NCBI GenBank assembly: GCA_029721435.1 | Contig: CM056583.1 | Location: 93,266,575-93,330,574 of the forward strand | DNA length: 64,000 nucleotides | Reading direction: 5' to 3' | Source of the DNA: Gymnothorax reevesii | Taxonomy: Eukaryota > Chordata > Actinopteri > Anguilliformes > Muraenidae | Shown: piece by piece, positions 48,029-58,356 of the stretch | Layout: each line of letters begins with the position of its first letter | Numbering within the stretch: position 1 is the first letter of the stretch | Program-made: the position numbers and the translations under genes | The notes under the pieces: generated by a model | Seen by the model: only the letters and a program-made list of their open reading frames with translations | Databases searched by the model: none | Told to the model about the DNA's origin: nothing

Positions 48029-48225
48029 TGAAAATGAGTTACATGGAGGCCAAATCAAAATCCTCTAAACTCATTTAATCAACTTGGCAGGATCCCCACA
48101 GCATGAACACGACACACACAGTGTATGCAGCACTTCCCGATTCTAATGAGATGTATGTAATACCCGTACGTCAAGTACGGAATCTCCGCTGGTACAAACA
48201 CAGCGCTGCAAGGTTATCTACATCT
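48029..48225 (-). repeat. 3' LTR of the Gypsy element (197 bp)
   Basis: It aligns with the right LTR from TGAAAATGAGTTACATGGAG (right copy TGTAAATGAGTTGCATGGAG) to GGTTATCTACATC. It shares CACGACAC, CACAGTGTATG and TCAAGTACGGAATCTCCGCT (right copy TGAAG). It lacks the 89-bp internal addition found in the other LTR. It abuts the SINE-like tail at 48005 through a short flank. Confidence 0.82.
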
Positions 48226-48237
48226 TCCTTCCTTGGC
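48226..48237 (-). promoter_or_regulatory. polypurine tract of the Gypsy element
   Basis: On the minus strand the bases AAGGAAGGA directly precede the 3' LTR. This is the expected place and composition of the plus-strand DNA primer in an LTR retrotransposon. Confidence 0.6.
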
Positions 48238-48639
48238 TCTGAACTGTAAAACTGGTCCTGTGTGAACTATGTCTGACATTTGGCTCTGCAAAATAAGTAC
48301 ATTTGTGATATAAACATTAAGCATTTTATCCAGAAGTGCAATTGTAACATAACTGCGGCACCTAACATGAGCATTAAATAATTTACTAACAAGTACAACT
48401 CAATCTGAACTATAGCGATTTGCATGAAACACTTAAGGCGAGTTGGTTATTGCGGCCATACACTCTTTACTAGGACTAGGTTTAGAAAGCCTGCCAGATC
48501 ATGTGATATAGGGGATCGAGATAGTGCAACAACTGCTGCTGTCTCATCAGTGGTCACTTGAGCTTTGTTTTTATCTGGTGAGTGCCGTTATGCGAGAGCT
48601 GTCCTCTTCTCGCTCTGTGATGACCGTTGATGGAACGTG
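48238..48639 (-). other. non-coding 3' region of the Gypsy element
   Basis: This lies between the end of the integrase-like reading frame and the polypurine tract. No further protein similarity was recognised on either strand. Confidence 0.5.
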
Positions 48640-49690
48640 TCCTGCTTGAGGATGTTGGGGTCCAGCTACTGGCAGAATGTGGCGGCGGTTTCTCCTCTAC
48701 TCCTTTCCTTCAGGTTTCACGAGGAATGATCTGGGTTCAGTGTATTTCCTTTTAATCTCTTTGATCTCATCATGCCCCTGTGTGGTCTGAACGCAGACAA
48801 TTTGGGACGGTTTTTGGTCAGGCAGTGGTCTGCTTGATCTGTCGTAGTGCACCTATTTGTATTCTGTTTCTTTGAGAGCTGAGCTTGGACTATCGTCCTT
48901 TGACGATGGCACCAACAGCTTTTGGCCAGCAGGTAGGGTGGTGCGTGTTCTCCTGGCGCTGAGCGGGAGAACCCAAGGTTGCATCTTGTGGCGTGTTCCC
49001 AATGTTTAGTAGACTCAGGAGTACATCTGTCCCATCTCTCTTTGAGGTTTCATGCAGCCTCTTTGCACTCCGAACTGCCCGTTCTGCTTGACCATTTGCT
49101 TGTGGGTACTCGGGGCTCCTGGTGATGTGGCAGAAATCCCAGGTTTTCACAAAGTCATGAAAAGTCTGGCTAGAGAACTGGGCGCTGTTGTCTGAAAAGA
49201 CTGTGACGGGGGCACCATGGACCGAGACGGGTCGCTTTAGTTTGTTGACCACACTTTGTGAAGAAAGCTTTTTCAGTGGATCTATTTCGAACCACCCTGA
49301 GAGAGAGTCGACTAAGACTAGGTAATGGCGACCGTTCCACTCAAAAATGTCCATGGCAACAGTGGACCAGGGTAGTTCTGGGACCGGAGTAGAGTGCAGT
49401 GGCTCTTTTTGTTGATGCGTTTTCAGGTTGTTCCACACACTGCAGGATTGGATCATGTTGTCGATGTCCTTTGCCATGGATGGCCAGAATGCAACATCAC
49501 ATGCTCTGAGCTTTGTTGCCTCAAATCCCAGGTGTCCTCTGTGTAGAATGGTCAAGTACTCAGGCTTTAGTGATTGCGGAAGGACCACTCTTGTTCCCTT
49601 TATGACAATATCATTGTCGACGGTAAGCTCATCTCTGAATGCAAAGAAAGGCCTTGCAGCAGCAGCTGTGCTGGTTACACGGTCAGGCTA
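48640..49690 (-). pseudogene. Gypsy integrase (pol C-terminus), decayed
   Basis: The best open part is 48890-49588, and the same frame extends upstream to a stop at about 49685. In the 232-residue segment the N-terminal zinc-binding region shows LHRGHLG (His16, His19) and Cys49, but the partner Cys is Trp52 (SCSVWN). The catalytic core has Asp80 (AMDIFEW), Asp133 (VFSDNSAQF) and Glu169 (ANGQAERAV). The 35 residues between the last two make the DD35E signature. A frameshift follows near residue 205. The C-terminal module can still be read in another frame, with TEPRSFLVKPEGKE, one stop, and RRNRRHILPVAGP ending near 48640. The enzyme would insert element DNA into host chromosomes. This copy is inactive. 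Confidence 0.88.
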
Positions 49691-49769
49691 TTCTTGCTTT
49701 ATAGTGCGGCAGAGTACTTGCATTGAAGGGTCTGCAGTGGTGTGTCCACTCAGCTCCTCTAGGCGACTC

Positions 49770-50075
49770 GATGCGATGTCAGCAAAGTACATTCGCTTTC
49801 CTCGCCTGTAGATTAATTTGAGGTTGAATTTGTGCAGTTAGAGCATCATGCGTTGCAGACGCGCTGGTGCACTGTGGATAGGTTTATTGAGGATAGGGAT
49901 GGTCGGTTTCCTCTATGATTGGTTTTCCATAGACGTAATCATAGAATTTGAAACATGCTAATACTACCACCAGCAGCTACTTTTCTATCTGCGCATATCT
50001 TGTCTCAGTCTCTGTCAGGTTGCAGGAGGCATATGCTGCAGGTTTGCCTTCCTGTAGACAAGCTGCACAAAGCCC
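49770..50075 (-). pseudogene. Gypsy RNase H domain, truncated
   Basis: On the minus strand the frame gives CLQEGKPAAYAS, NLTETETRYAQIEK, a stop in place of the following Glu, KFYDYVYGKPIIEETDH, then APRLQRMML and FNLKLIYRRGKRMYFADI. These are the usual RNase H and tether motifs of fish Gypsy pol. It runs into the integrase frame, where GAATAG marks a nonsense change near 49685. Similarity stops at about 50075-50085. The whole reverse transcriptase that should precede it is missing. Confidence 0.82.
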
Positions 50076-50085
50076 ACACCAGTGT

Positions 50086-50740
50086 TTCTCCCACAGATTT
50101 CACCTGGGCGGGCTGGCCAGGTATATTAAAGGCCTCCCAAGTAAGAAAATAAGAATAATATAATATTAAACCCATCCTTCTGAGATAACATGATCTGCGC
50201 TTTTTGCAATCGATTAACAAGTTTAGCAGCCTTTTATTGAAAAATCTGAAGGTGCATAAATAATTTCATCTGAAACTTTATTTTTCAGCCTTAGGTGTGC
50301 TTGTTTTTACTAATCTCAAATGCACTCACAAATGTGTGCCTTCCATAAAAAGGTTAAGGTGATATCAATATTGTGCATAATTCATATTAACTAATAAATG
50401 CAACATATTTTCGTATTTTTGTCCTCGGGACGACCAAGGACCAAAACTTACTCGGTTTGCTCGTGTTGTGGACTCCAACTCTGAATCACTGCTCCTTCAT
50501 TAACCCTTTCTTATCGTTCTCGTCATTGTCAAGAATCGTTGTATCAGTCAGCCAGCCATTTCAGCCTGCTAACCTTCAATTATAAAAGCCAAATTATTAG
50601 CAGCACTCCCCTCCTCTCCAAAAAAGTTGCTAATGCAGCAACTAACAACAAATCCGATGGCACCCCGGCTTGACACATCAGTCGCTAGTGATGTTTCATA
50701 GGTGGGATTATAGAGCAGCTGACTGAGAAAGCCGGGGCGG
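50086..50740. other. unassigned sequence inside the Gypsy element
   Basis: AT-rich sequence without recognisable coding similarity. CCAGTGTTTCTCCC at the left edge may be the end of another dispersed repeat. No tandem structure is visible. Confidence 0.4.
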
Positions 50741-52177
50741 GGGGGGACATGGAAAGTGACAGCTCACCGATTTTGATGAAACTTGGTGTATGAACAGTAC
50801 TTGGCTAGTTAACTTTCCCCCAATATTTCAGCATAGCATTTAGTGGTTGCCGAGGAAACCAGTCTTGTATTTTTTCTTTTTAGCCTGTCAGCCAGCAAAG
50901 AGCAAATTTGGCATTTTTGAGGGCAGAAAAATTGTCGTAAAAGTGCAGTTAAAAAAAGTTTTTTTTTCTACTTAAGCATGAAGCAGCACAACTCCCCTTC
51001 CTGGCAAAGTTCAAATTTTGGTGTCTAAGTCTATATTTTTTTTAATTCAGAATTTTTTTGAAAGACCTGAAATGGCTTTGCGAAAATGATCAAAAACAAG
51101 CTCCACTGACATGTAAACTGTGAGTGAGCAGACCAGATCTGTGAGCCAATATTCACACAGTGTACCAAGAAACATTGTCCCTTGCCATACCTGTCATAAA
51201 ATTTGCTCGCATCACATGTATAATGTGCCTGGAGGTGCTCAGCAGGTGATTATCTCGTGCAAACGGCTTTAATATCATTTTACTGGTGCGTGTTTTGTAA
51301 CTCCTGCCAAGTCTTGGCAGTAAACAATCTGCAGACAGACGTCACCACACAGCTGCCAAACCAACTAAAAGTTAAAATCAATAGAGTGAGTTGTTTTTAT
51401 AACTGATAGTATTGCTTTACTACATAACCTGGTAACAGTATATCATGTACTCATGTCATGTAAAAAGCAATATAGATGGCAGATTATCGTTTTCTTGCTG
51501 GACCCTACTACCCTAGCAAAGCTGAATGTACTTGGCTGACAAGATCGATTGAGATGAAAAGAGATTGAGATGAAATCGTAATTTGCAGTGGCGGGCGGTA
51601 AAAAGAGAAGAAGGAGGCGATAAACATGTCTTTAAAGTGCTTATTAGTCTTGATCTGTTTTTGTTGTGGATTTTTCTTCAACAAATTGAGGTTCCCCCAT
51701 CCTCAAGCAATTGGAGAGAGACAGATTCTGAAACAGAAAATGAGGCTTTATTGTGTCATGTTGATAAATGTGAAGTCGAGTTCCTCCTGCGCAAGAAGAA
51801 CTGAACTCCTCACTTTTACATCAGGTCTTATACCTCTCATTCTCGCACTACCATTGGACAGGAAACCTGAAACCTGTTAGCTAATACTTCAGGAATTCGA
51901 CGCATGCGCATCATCTCAAGAGACTTACAGCCACACCCAGCGAGAGATACACAGAGATATGCAGACTGAGAATACAGCCAAATGAATATGATAAAAAGAA
52001 AAAGATACCAGTGGATGAACTCGATGCATATCAAATTATTACAAATAATTCAATTGAGTATGTTTTCAGTTGCAAATAATGATTTTGCTGAACAAATATT
52101 GATCAAAGCTACAGAAATCAAATACATCCTCTGATTATGTTTTTTTGAATCAACTAAACAGAAGCTGCTGCTTATGT

Positions 52178-52430
52178 GTGTGTGAACTGAATCTCTTGTA
52201 TATGTGTATCTGTCTGTCTGTGAACTGCTTGTATGTGTATTTCTCTGTGTGTGAACTGCAGTATGTGAACTAGTTGTATGTGTGTGTGTGTTATGTGTGT
52301 GTGTTTTTGCTGCCTAGATAATATGGTTATTGATTATGAGTATGAGCAATGAGCAATGAATGAATAATGATAAAAAATATATATAATCATGAATAATGAC
52401 TATAATGAATAATGCTGAAATAAAATGTTC
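52178..52430. repeat. degenerate (TG)n tract with TGTGAACT repeats, then an AATGA-rich tract
   Basis: TGTGTGTGAACTG, CTGTGAACTGC, GTGTGTGAACTGC and ATGTGAACTAG recur between TG runs up to about 52310. Words such as GAATAATGA and GAGCAATGA then recur up to about 52430. This is low-complexity sequence with no coding potential. Confidence 0.7.
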
Positions 52431-52779
52431 AACATTTTCAGTCAATTTCCCCAGTAAAAGACACCTGAACTTTCCCCTTTCAGGTGTAGCTAATTGTCTT
52501 CGTTAAGATGAAGACAGCAAACGCATCACTTGAATGCAAAAAAAGGGCATTTCAATCTTTTTCAATTAAACAATCATTACGCAGAGGTTAGACAACTTGC
52601 TTAGGATGTGACAAAATTTAACGCAAAAAATCCTCAGTGGTTTTTTTGTGAAGAGTTGCCTATTAAGGCTTGTGAATGAAACATTTTCTAGAATTTATTA
52701 CTCACTCGCCAAAACATTTCATTACAAGGGAAGCTAACATGTTGACCAAGAACGATGATTGAAATCGGGTCACTAATCT

Positions 52780-53900
52780 CATCTGTTTTAAGGGATGTTT
52801 TCCGCCCCCTCGGTTATCACATTTCAGATTTCCTCTTGCATTTTCTGAGCACTCTTTGAAAATGGGGATCAGTATGTGTGAATGTATTGGTAGTTAATAT
52901 GAAAAGCAATCACTTTTAAAGATATTCCCATGATTCACTGGAGTCACGCTACAAAATTACACCATGTGATGACAGATTAAATGGATGATCTGCAGATGTG
53001 CAGGATTCTGATCAATTTTACCATTTTAACTCGTTCTGTTTCATGAAAGTAGGGCCACATTGGTGGGAAAAGTATTGGCACTTCATCTGAAGGGTAACAA
53101 CTTTTAGAGATATGAATGTGGTCCACACGGGTCAGTCTTTGATGGTCAGATGATGACAGGGTCTGTGAATGATCTGCAGAGGTGCAGGGGTGTGATGAAT
53201 CTCCCCATTTTCACTTGATTTTCCAGTTTTTCAAAGTAGGGCCACATTTGAGTGGAACACACTGGCACATAGAATAGAAAACAACAGTTTTTAGCTATAT
53301 TTACTTTACTATCGACAGGGGTCACTCTTTCAATGTCATATGATGACAGGGTCTATGCAAAAGTGCAGGGGTCTGATGAATTCCGCCGTTTTCACCCAAT
53401 TCTTTAAAACAGAGCCACATTGGTGCGGAACTCGCTGGCACTGAAAATGTAAGAAACATTTTTTTATTGCATTAGCATGGTCCACAGGGGTCGCTCATTA
53501 AGTGTCAGATGATGACAGGGTCTATGAATGATCTGCAGATGTGCAGGGATCTGATGAATTGCCCCGTTTTTACACGATTTTCAGTTTCTTCAAAATAGGG
53601 CCTCATGCGTGTGGAACATACTGGCATATGAAATAAAAAGCAACTATTTTTTTTAGATATTCAGATGGTCTAAAGGAGTGTCTCATTACATGTAATGCAT
53701 TGACGGGGTCTGTGGATTGTCTGCAGATACAAGGAGAGCATTTCAATTTCACTCTTATCACCCAATCTTGCTATATCTAAACATCCACTCAAACTGTATT
53801 GTTCACAGATTTACCCAGCATAAGATGCCAGCAGATTTTATTCGATGAATCTGAAGCGGAGATATCTCCCTTTTAATATCCATGTAATGATAACAGCCAA
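52780..53900. repeat. diverged tandem array with a period of about 183 bp (about six units)
   Basis: Units share the order GATGACAGGGTCT, GATCTGCAGATGTGCAGG, CTGATGAATT, a CCCCGTTTTCACNCGATTTT-like stretch, AAAGTAGGGCCACATT, GTGGAACACACTGGCA, then AACAACTTTTAGATAT and TGGTCCACAGGGGTC. The GTGCAGG anchor lies at 52998, 53182, 53363 and 53541 (spacings 184, 181, 178). A fifth CTGCAGATAC anchor is at about 53720, and a more diverged unit precedes 52900. The third unit lacks part of the GATCTGCAG block. Unit-to-unit identity is much lower than in the satellite arrays, so it is old. No open frame spans it. Confidence 0.82.
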
Positions 53901-54325
53901 TCACCGTTTGCTTACTGACAGGACACCAAGCAATATTGCCAATATTTCATATTTTTACCTTTTCTGAAAAGGGTATAAACCTGATGACACAAAAGACACA
54001 ACCGTGCATTACAGTTGTAATGTACCTAGAGATGTTACACATGTACGAAAACTGTGGAATTTGGCCGTTTTATTGATATATATTTTTCAAATGTGGCTTA
54101 ATTCTATCATTCTCTATCCTAATGTGAAAATGATGCAAATTCGACCTCATTGAGAGGCCACACTGGCTGAATTTATCCCTTTTTTAACAATGCTCGTTTC
54201 CATGTCAACCTAAATTAATATTGTTGAAACAACTGCTGTATTTTCCATTTTTCATCATAGTAAGCAGGTGTGAAAAGTTTCATTAAGATCTGCCGACCCC
54301 GACTTTCCACCCCATCGCTGATTCC

Positions 54326-55700
54326 CTTCATCTGCTTTTAAAAATCCCTCTTCCAGCAGAAATCGGTTGCAGTGAGGACAATGTTAGACTGAATAATAGT
54401 AGTAATAATGTAGTGGGAACGGAATGGTCATAATTTATTCTGAATATCAGGCTACGTAAGTAGTTGACAGCCAACTGCTTCTTACATGTCTATACAGATC
54501 AGTGGTTGAGTGCCGCTTCTTCAGGTTAGCACACTGACATTACCTTGCGAGGAGGTTAGTTAATATCATAAGTAATGCTTTTATTTTTGTTTCATTTATT
54601 TTGAAATCTACTTCACGGAAGCAGCCAGTCAGGGGCTGCATGGATAGTGTTGATTTCTCAAGTGATTTCATGCCCTTGTCCCACTGTTTGGCCAAAAATA
54701 GCCATTATTTGACCAATTTCTTGACACTAATTTGCCAAGTACTGCTAGTGAATTAGTTCCTTATTATTCTTCGAACTGCAGCCCAAATGTTTATATTGCT
54801 TTCACTCAAAAATGCAGCGGAAGTCATGGAAATTTGGCAAAGAGTTATGGGAGAAAATGGAAAAGTTTTGGCATTTCATTGGTGAAAAAAGAGTGAGGAC
54901 CCTGTCAAGAGGCATCAGCATGAAAGAGGGTTTGCCTTTTATTAGCTTCTTTTGTCTACAGATCCTCAGTTTAGTTTTACTCGCTGTCATTCATTTCATT
55001 TTAATTGTTACCATTGATACCTGCTGGTAGCCTACGTATGTGCAGTCAGAGGGTGAGGGAATGTGGTCTCCTAAACTGCAGATTTTTATTTTATTTATTT
55101 TATTTTTGCCTTAATTTTACCAGGAAGGTCCCAATGAGAGACCAATAAAAGTTTTCAAGTGAAATAAAGTCACACTTCATTCTTTGACAATACTACAACA
55201 TAATTCTGAGTTATATGTCACAGTACTGTGGTAACAGAAATATTAGCCGGGGTGCAGCTCCTAATGTGGTTTGAATAACTTCAGGTTTGCACATGTGCAA
55301 ATGCGCAGATCTGCATATTCACTGAGTATTTTGTGTGACAGTGCTGAGTCCTCCCCACTAATGTCAACTTGACGCACATCATTGTTTAAAGTGATTAAAT
55401 TCATTTATAGGCAGTGTACTAGGCCAAGTAGTGGTTGGACGTTGTTCTTCAACCACATAAAATTGCAACGTGTGTTTAATGTCCCTGTTTGACAGTTTAG
55501 CAGCGCAGTGACTTTTGCGTTAATCACTGTAGGTTCCACCGTAGGCAACCAGTTTGGCTTTCAGTGTGTTGTCCATTGTTTCTGCCCGTTTCACAAAGTT
55601 GTGTGTGTTGGAGCCATTTTTGATATTTTGAAGTTTCATTTTGTTAGTATGATAATAATGATAAGTAAAACGTTTCCTGTGACGATAATTATCCTAATTT
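54326..55700. other. unassigned sequence, with dispersed-repeat fragments
   Basis: The stretch 54810-54910 (GTCATGGAAATTTGGCAAAG, GGAAAAGTTTTGGCATTTC) resembles a dispersed fish repeat I know by wording. At 55083-55160, TTAATTTTACCAGGAAGGTC, then CCAATGAGAGACC, resembles the LINE 3' region seen at 60225-60270. The remainder has no recognisable feature. Open frames here are short (62-72 codons). Confidence 0.4.
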
Positions 55701-55935
55701 AGTCTGTTTGTGTCATGGGGTGCTTGGGCAATAATGGGCACAGGTCCACAGATGTGCGTCAGCTCCCACGAAACCCCACCTCCTCTCACCTCACCTGTAC
55801 AGGTGGCGCAGGTGAATTGGAATCAGCTGATGGGCGTAAGAAGGGGACACAGTTGTTTGACCGTGGAAACGAGAAATGTAAAATATCTGAAAACTATAAA
55901 TAAACGTTTAATTTAAGAAAGTAACCGGCGCGTCT
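55700..55935 (+). repeat. possible LTR fragment upstream of the BEL-like gag
   Basis: The segment lies 430 bp upstream of the gag start and contains a polyadenylation signal AATAAA near 55900. GC-rich text (AACCCCACCTCCTCTCACC) precedes it and TTTAATTTAAGAAAGTAACC follows. Size, position and polyadenylation signal suit an LTR, but no second copy is present in the window to confirm it. Confidence 0.3.
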
Positions 55936-56361
55936 TTAACTTCTCTGGCTGCTCCCGTCATAGCGGCTCTGCGCAAATTGTGAATTGCGTCCGAGGCCGC
56001 AATAATTATTAAAAAAAAACTCCCGTGGATTAAGCTTTGGAACTTTTCATGGACTATGGATTGTCGGCTTTGAAACTTCATGACAAAGACAAAGCATCTG
56101 AAGGATCATTGGCTGTATTCCGCAAGTCTTCGGTCCGTGAGTAAAAGTTTATTTCATGAAGCGCTTCGGATTCACGCGTTTTCTTGTTTAAAACAAGAAA
56201 TAAGGGATCATCTAAAACAAAACATTACGAAGGTGATCATTTCTAAACAAATGGATTTTAAACACTGAACATTTAGATCGGGAAAGAGACTGTAAACAGT
56301 AACTAAAGTGGAGCTTATTTAAATCGCACAGCGTATGCCCAAATAATTAGATGCTGAAACA

Positions 56362-56945
56362 ATGACTGAACAAAGCTTGAAAACTCAAACCGCGACTCGC
56401 GGTGGTAAACTGGGTGTATGTACAAGAAAAATGAATGAAATAAGGGCTCTGTTTGTTGCTTATGCAAGAGTTTCCGCATTAAAAACTGCAATGAGTGAAT
56501 TGTCCGAAGCGCATTTATCTGTTTAAGCGTTAATATGTGATGAAGACAAGGTAAAGGATCACACTGAATGGTATGAACCTAAAGTGGCCGTGTTTGAGAC
56601 CTTTTTACACAAGGTTGATCTGTGGAAAAAATCTAAATCCGATCCACAATCAGAGATTAATCCGGAAGACAGTGTATCTAAGACGGGGTCTAAATCCACA
56701 CGTCGAAAGTCTCGTCGGTGTCATCCTTGCGGGCACAAGCGGCTGCCGAGAAGTCAGCGCTTGCGGCTGAAGCGCACGGCTTGAAACAGAAGCATGCGCT
56801 CCAACGAGAAAAGGTGCAACTCCTGAGAAAAACTGAAATGTTCGAACTTGAAACAAATATTGCAGCAGCTGATGATAAATTAAAGGTTTGGGAGAGTTAT
56901 GAATCCAGTGATCAGCTTCAATCCACAAACGACTTTGTCTCACAA
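56362..56945 (+). pseudogene. BEL/Pao-like retrotransposon gag N-terminal fragment
   Basis: The reading frame opens MTEQSLKTQTATRGGKLG, continues KMNEIRALFVAYARVSALK, and reaches a stop at 56524. The same frame then resumes with EDKVKDHTEWYEPKVAVFE and a Ser/Arg-rich KTGSKSTRRKSR. A frameshift near 56715 leads to SLRAQAAAEKSALAAEAHGL and a coiled-coil-like KVQLLRKTEMFELETNIAAA. This order (a basic start, a WYEPK-type helical part, a Ser/Arg hinge, an Ala/Leu/Glu coiled coil) is typical of the first part of fish BEL/Pao polyproteins as I remember them. It ends abruptly at about 56945, where Gypsy sequence on the opposite strand resumes. One nonsense change and one frameshift make it non-functional. 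Confidence 0.65.
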
Positions 56946-57100
56946 AGAGATAGAGATAACATTACACTTTGCTCCAGTGTCTACTTTTTGTTCCAATGGT
57001 TTTTCATTCACAGTATTGGAACAGTAGATCTTTTAGTTTTTTCTGTTTTCTGGCTTAAGTGTGTCAATTTCACTGGGATCAAATGGCAGTCCGTGCACAT
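56946..57100 (-). pseudogene. Gypsy protease start, truncated
   Basis: On the minus strand the frame reads LEQKVDTGAKCNVISISL. The retroviral-type aspartic protease motif Asp-Thr-Gly-Ala lies at 56970-56981. It is linked upstream to the zinc-knuckle segment through a Pro/Lys-rich stretch with a stop. Similarity ends at about 56946, where the BEL-like fragment begins, so only the first quarter of the protease remains. Confidence 0.78.
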
Positions 57101-57310
57101 GGAATGAGTCCTCACTACCGTCTGTGTCCTTCTCAGGGACTAGATGATTGACTGGTTTGTGTGCGTGTCGGGCGGACCGGCAGCATCTTTTGAAGTGACT
57201 GGATTTATGAGAGTGGTGACACTGCTGCCCATATGCTGAACATTCCCTCGCAGGGTGATTTCTGCAGTTGGTCATGCATGTCACAGGGCCCTGTTCACCC
57301 TTTTGCATTG
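57101..57310 (-). pseudogene. Gypsy Gag zinc-knuckle region
   Basis: In the minus-strand frame 57033-57308, residues 11-43 read as two adjacent nucleic-acid-binding knuckles. The first is Cys11, Cys15, His18, Cys23, with loose spacing. The second has Cys30, Ser33 where Cys is expected, His38 and Cys43. Between them is SAYGQQ, close to the usual PAYG linker of Gypsy Gag-Pol. It would bind element RNA during packaging. The lost Cys and nearby stops show decay. Confidence 0.78.
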
Positions 57311-57945
57311 ATTTGGCTCCTTTTTATTGTTTTCTCGTGGCGTTTGGATATTGGACAGCATTGGAGTGATCAGAGTTCTGCTGTGCTGCTCAGCCAATTC
57401 ATTTATTTGACACATTCGAATAGCCTTAGCTAGAGTAGCTCACTTTCCTTAAGCAGTGCTTTTCTGACAGTGTCACTGCTAATTCCACACACTAGACGAT
57501 CTCTAATCAGTTCTTCCTGGAGGGCGCCAAAATGACAACTTTTAGATTTGATCCTTAGCGTACTAATGTATATTTCTATTGTCTCCTCTGATTTCTGCTG
57601 TTAAAAGAATTTCTTTCCATGGCTATGTTTGTCTAGGGGTTGCAAATTTCCCTGAACTACCTTTTCAAACATGCCGGGTCTTCCCTCCTCTCTGCTGGTG
57701 TAATTACGTCACCGTTATCCACAAGCTCGGCAGGCAGACATGTAAATGAGCGCTCACGCCTGATCGCCTTCACTCCAACAAGGTCTAGCAGAATGTGTGC
57801 CTGTGTTCTGGCTGGTTTGTCACTGTGCGCTGCAGCAATAAATATGTCATATCCCTGTTCAAACATGCACCAATTTTCTGCAACATTACCATCAATGGTG
57901 AGAGGATCTGGTCACTGAAACCCGTCCGCCATGGTATATCGCCCT
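57311..57945 (-). pseudogene. Gypsy Gag capsid-like region, frameshifted
   Basis: Fragments in different minus-strand frames are in correct order. FEQGYDIFIAAAHSDKPART and ILLDLVGVKAI lie at about 57760-57860, like the capsid start of fish Gypsy Gag. SCHFGALQEELIRDRLVCGI and SSDTVRKALLKESELL lie near 57430-57560, like the conserved RDRIVCGI segment. The intervening text is broken by frameshifts. Gag would form the particle coat. Upstream, to the primer site, no further match was recognised. Confidence 0.78.
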
Positions 57946-58056
57946 GTTGTTGAGTCGTCCCAGGTGTTGGGAGAATAACACCAGCCTGCGGTAACAGCTT
58001 CAAACTAAGCAAACTTCACCGGAACTATCGGATCAATATTACCTGACCTCGACTTT

Positions 58057-58070
58057 CACTTCTGACACCA
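58057..58070 (-). promoter_or_regulatory. primer-binding site, tRNA-Leu
   Basis: On the minus strand TGGTGTCAGAAGTG directly follows the 5' LTR end CA. Its complement, CACTTCTGACACCA, equals the 3' end with CCA of a vertebrate tRNA-Leu, so reverse transcription would have been primed by that tRNA. Confidence 0.75.
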
Positions 58071-58356
58071 TGTAAATGAGTTGCATGGAGGCCAAAACAA
58101 AGTCCTGTAAACACATTTCATCAACTTAGCAGGATCCCCACAGCTTGAACACGACACGCACAGTGTATGTAGCACTTCCTGATTCTAATGAGATGCACGT
58201 ACGTGAAGTACGGAATCTCCGCTGGTACGTAATACACAAATAATAAGTCCCATAAACACATTTAATTAACTTGACAGGATCAACACAGCATGGACACGAC
58301 ACACGCAGTGTCCGCAGCACTGGTATAAACACAATGCTGCACGGTTATCTACATCA
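58071..58356 (-). repeat. 5' LTR of the Gypsy element (286 bp) with internal duplication
   Basis: Read on the minus strand it starts TGATGTAGATAACC and ends CTCATTTACA, giving the canonical TG...CA termini. Two related 74-bp blocks (58102-58175 and 58247-58320, offset 145) share ACACATTT, CAGGATC, CACGACAC and GCAGTGT-like words. This duplication is absent from the other LTR, so it arose in this LTR or was lost from the other. Confidence 0.82.

Larger units (their letters stand above)
50741..54325. mobile_element. candidate inverted-repeat element holding the 183-bp array
   Basis: Near the left edge the plus strand reads ACATGGAAAGTGACAGC, then CGATTTTGATGAAACTTGG. Near the right edge the minus strand reads GATGGGGTGGAAAGTCGGG, then CAGATCTTAATGAAACTTT. 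Both have GGAAAGT followed about 20 bases later by ATGAAACTT in the same outward-to-inward order, suggesting diverged terminal inverted repeats about 3.6 kb apart. No transposase was seen. Inside are poly-T tracts (50950-51060), a TG-rich tract (52178-52310), an ATGA-rich tract (52330-52430) and the 183-bp tandem array. Termini and superfamily are uncertain. Confidence 0.4.
48029..58356 (-). mobile_element. degraded Ty3/Gypsy LTR retrotransposon, interrupted
   Basis: Two related LTRs (48029-48225 and 58071-58356) bound the element. Reading on the minus strand from right to left gives 5' LTR, tRNA-Leu primer site, gag, zinc knuckle, protease start, a large foreign interval, RNase H, integrase, polypurine tract and 3' LTR. 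This order, with integrase last, is that of Ty3/Gypsy. The reverse transcriptase region is absent, and about 50085-56945 is occupied by other sequences. Stops and frameshifts occur in every domain, and the LTRs differ at many positions, so the copy is old and inactive. No envelope gene was seen. Flanking bases show no convincing target duplication. Confidence 0.85.

Noticed and set aside
58057..58070. A tRNA-Leu gene suggested by the CACTTCTGACACCA match
   Set aside because: Only the 3' end is present, next to an LTR, and genomic tRNA genes lack encoded CCA in eukaryotes. It is a primer-binding site.
48029..58356. Endogenous retrovirus with envelope
   Set aside because: Domain order and motifs fit Ty3/Gypsy, and no envelope-like frame lies between integrase and the 3' LTR.
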